Part shown: positions 21,444 through 21,886 of the stretch, one piece after another
Position numbering within the stretch: position 1 is the first letter of the stretch
How the letters are laid out: each line of letters starts with the position of its first letter
Origin: a virus
IMG/VR virus record: IMGVR_UViG_3300043466_000226
Span: 1-21,886 of that record
Length of the DNA stretch: 21,886 nucleotides
Direction: 5' to 3' (one strand)
Program-made: the position numbers and the translations under genes
The notes under the pieces: generated by a model
The model's input: only the letters and a program-made list of their open reading frames with translations
Databases searched by the model: none
What the model was told of the DNA's origin: nothing

Positions 21444-21459
21444 CAAAGATACAAAACTA
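21444..21459 (-). promoter_or_regulatory. Bacteroidota-type promoter for short RNA 1 (two overlapping -7 motifs)
   Basis: Two back-to-back TAnnTTTG matches, TAGTTTTG (21459-21452) and TATCTTTG (21451-21444), lie on the minus strand. The second puts the start near 21438, right at the first hairpin. No good TTG -33 element is seen at the usual distance. The motifs overlap the stop of the upstream gene. Confidence 0.6.
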
Positions 21460-21705
21460 TTCATTTGTAACCTTTTTTTTCTTGACTCGGACCGCATAGG
21501 TTTTACCATCAAGTCTGCTGATAACCTTGCGACCAACTTGCCTCAAGTCGCTAATCTTATTGGGAGGATATCCCATAAAGTTACAAACGCACTTGCCTGA
21601 CCGATAGGTGACCGCCTTTGCCCTGCGTTCTTCTATGTCCTCAATGCTTAGGTCATAGACTAAGTACTCAACTGCATTCTCTAAATGATAGGTTATATCC
21701 CTCAA
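21457..21705 (-). CDS. Small protein of unknown function, 82 aa, TTG start
   Basis: No ATG is available before residue 44, so the start is TTG at 21705, overlapping the upstream stop as TTGA, a coupled arrangement. The sequence DITYHLENAVEYLVYDLSIEDIEERRAKAV is helical. It is followed by SGKCVCNFMGYPPNKISDLRQVGRKVISRLDGK, with a CxC pair, and a basic tail KKKKVTNE. A small nucleic-acid-binding protein is possible. I do not recognise the family. Confidence 0.6.
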   Translation of the reverse strand: MRDITYHLENAVEYLVYDLSIEDIEERRAKAVTYRSGKCVCNFMGYPPNKISDLRQVGRKVISRLDGKTYAVRVKKKKVTNE

Positions 21706-21818
21706 AACTTTGGTTTTATAAATGAAATAATGGTTGCACCCACATAAAATATGACCGCCAATGGAACTGAAACGACAAAAAAATAAATCATGTAGAATAT
21801 TTTAATTAAATTCATCAT
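21702..21818 (-). CDS. Single-pass membrane peptide, 38 aa
   Basis: Two adjacent ATGs (21818 and 21815) open a 38-residue frame: a short N-terminus, then one long hydrophobic span (IFYMIYFFVVSVPLAVIFYVGATIISFI) and a basic end KPKF. The first ATG overlaps the upstream stop as ATGA, and the stop overlaps the next gene as TTGA, so it fits tightly in the operon. Small membrane peptides of this kind occur in early phage regions; the function is unknown. Confidence 0.6.
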   Translation of the reverse strand: MMNLIKIFYMIYFFVVSVPLAVIFYVGATIISFIKPKF

Positions 21819-21886
21819 AACTCCATTTTAAGTCTGTCTTGTGATATTGCGTAGGTTGAACCATGTCCAAGGTCTACAAGGTTCTC
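21815..21886 (-). CDS. C-terminal fragment of an unknown gene (5' end missing)
   Basis: The frame is open from the right edge to a TGA at 21815-21817 and encodes the last 23 residues (ENLVDLGHGSTYAISQDRLK, then MEL). Its stop overlaps the next ATG as ATGA, which supports it as a real gene end. Too little is present to name it. Confidence 0.6.
   Translation of the reverse strand, partial: ENLVDLGHGSTYAISQDRLKMEL

Noticed and set aside
21333-21464. 43-codon minus-strand frame (ATG 21464) crossing short RNA 1 and ending ATGA on the initiator start
   Set aside because: The ATGA join is tempting, but the frame's start lies upstream of the predicted transcript start, the protein looks like no family, and its DNA is fully explained by two strong hairpins, complementary loops and a terminator. 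It remains the main alternative.
1-21886. Search for CRISPR array, integrase, attachment site or insertion sequence
   Set aside because: No regularly spaced long repeats, recombinase motifs or terminal inverted repeats with a transposase were seen; the only regular repeats are the short iteron-like units.

Overview
The window is a continuous piece of a tailed double-stranded DNA phage (siphovirus-like). The host is most probably in the phylum Bacteroidota (Bacteroidetes). Three things suggest this. The only recognisable promoters match the Bacteroidota -7 consensus TAnnTTTG. Shine-Dalgarno sequences are largely absent and start codons sit behind A/T-rich leaders. The head and tail proteins also resemble those I know from Bacteroidota phages. 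The DNA is AT-rich, and every supported gene lies on the minus strand, so transcription runs from high to low coordinates. No integrase, repressor, tRNA gene or CRISPR array was seen.

In transcription order: (1) 21886-18925, early, replication and regulation. This holds the tail end of an unknown gene, a 38-residue membrane peptide, a small TTG-started protein, a compact hairpin RNA with its own promoter and terminator, a helix-turn-helix replication initiator with iteron-like repeats inside the gene, a second replication-module protein, a VRR-NUC-type nuclease, a sigma-factor-like protein and a small membrane protein. (2) 18920-14102, a modification cassette: a small protein, a GT-B glycosyltransferase, another small protein, a GT-A (GT2) glycosyltransferase, a PLOD-like glycosyltransferase, a class I O-methyltransferase and a ParB-like/DNA methyltransferase fusion. 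Most joins are ATGA or TAATG overlaps, so this is one translationally coupled operon that runs on into the terminase genes. (3) 14099-12565, terminase small and large subunits.

(4) 12564-11714 is an unusual regulatory island inside the packaging/virion region. It holds an inverted repeat after terL, a promoter, a 79-residue gene with its own terminator, a second promoter driving a short hairpin RNA with its own terminator, and about 310 bases of structured non-coding DNA. (5) 11713-1 are the virion genes: a tail-chaperone-like gene with a T9 run and a long -1 frame, an HK97 gp10-like protein, two large tail/baseplate proteins, a tape measure, then prohead protease, scaffold, major capsid protein, a tail-tube candidate, a small structural protein, and the portal, which runs off the left edge. 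The tail genes come before the head genes and the portal is last, unlike the usual terminase-portal-protease-capsid-tail order. Hairpin terminators lie between several head genes and may set expression levels.

The strongest candidates for undescribed biology are the two short hairpin RNAs (about 21438-21342 and 12125-12028). In each, the loop of the terminator hairpin is perfectly complementary (8 and 7 nt) to an upstream element. The next is a lambda-like replication origin embedded in the initiator gene (20893-21049).
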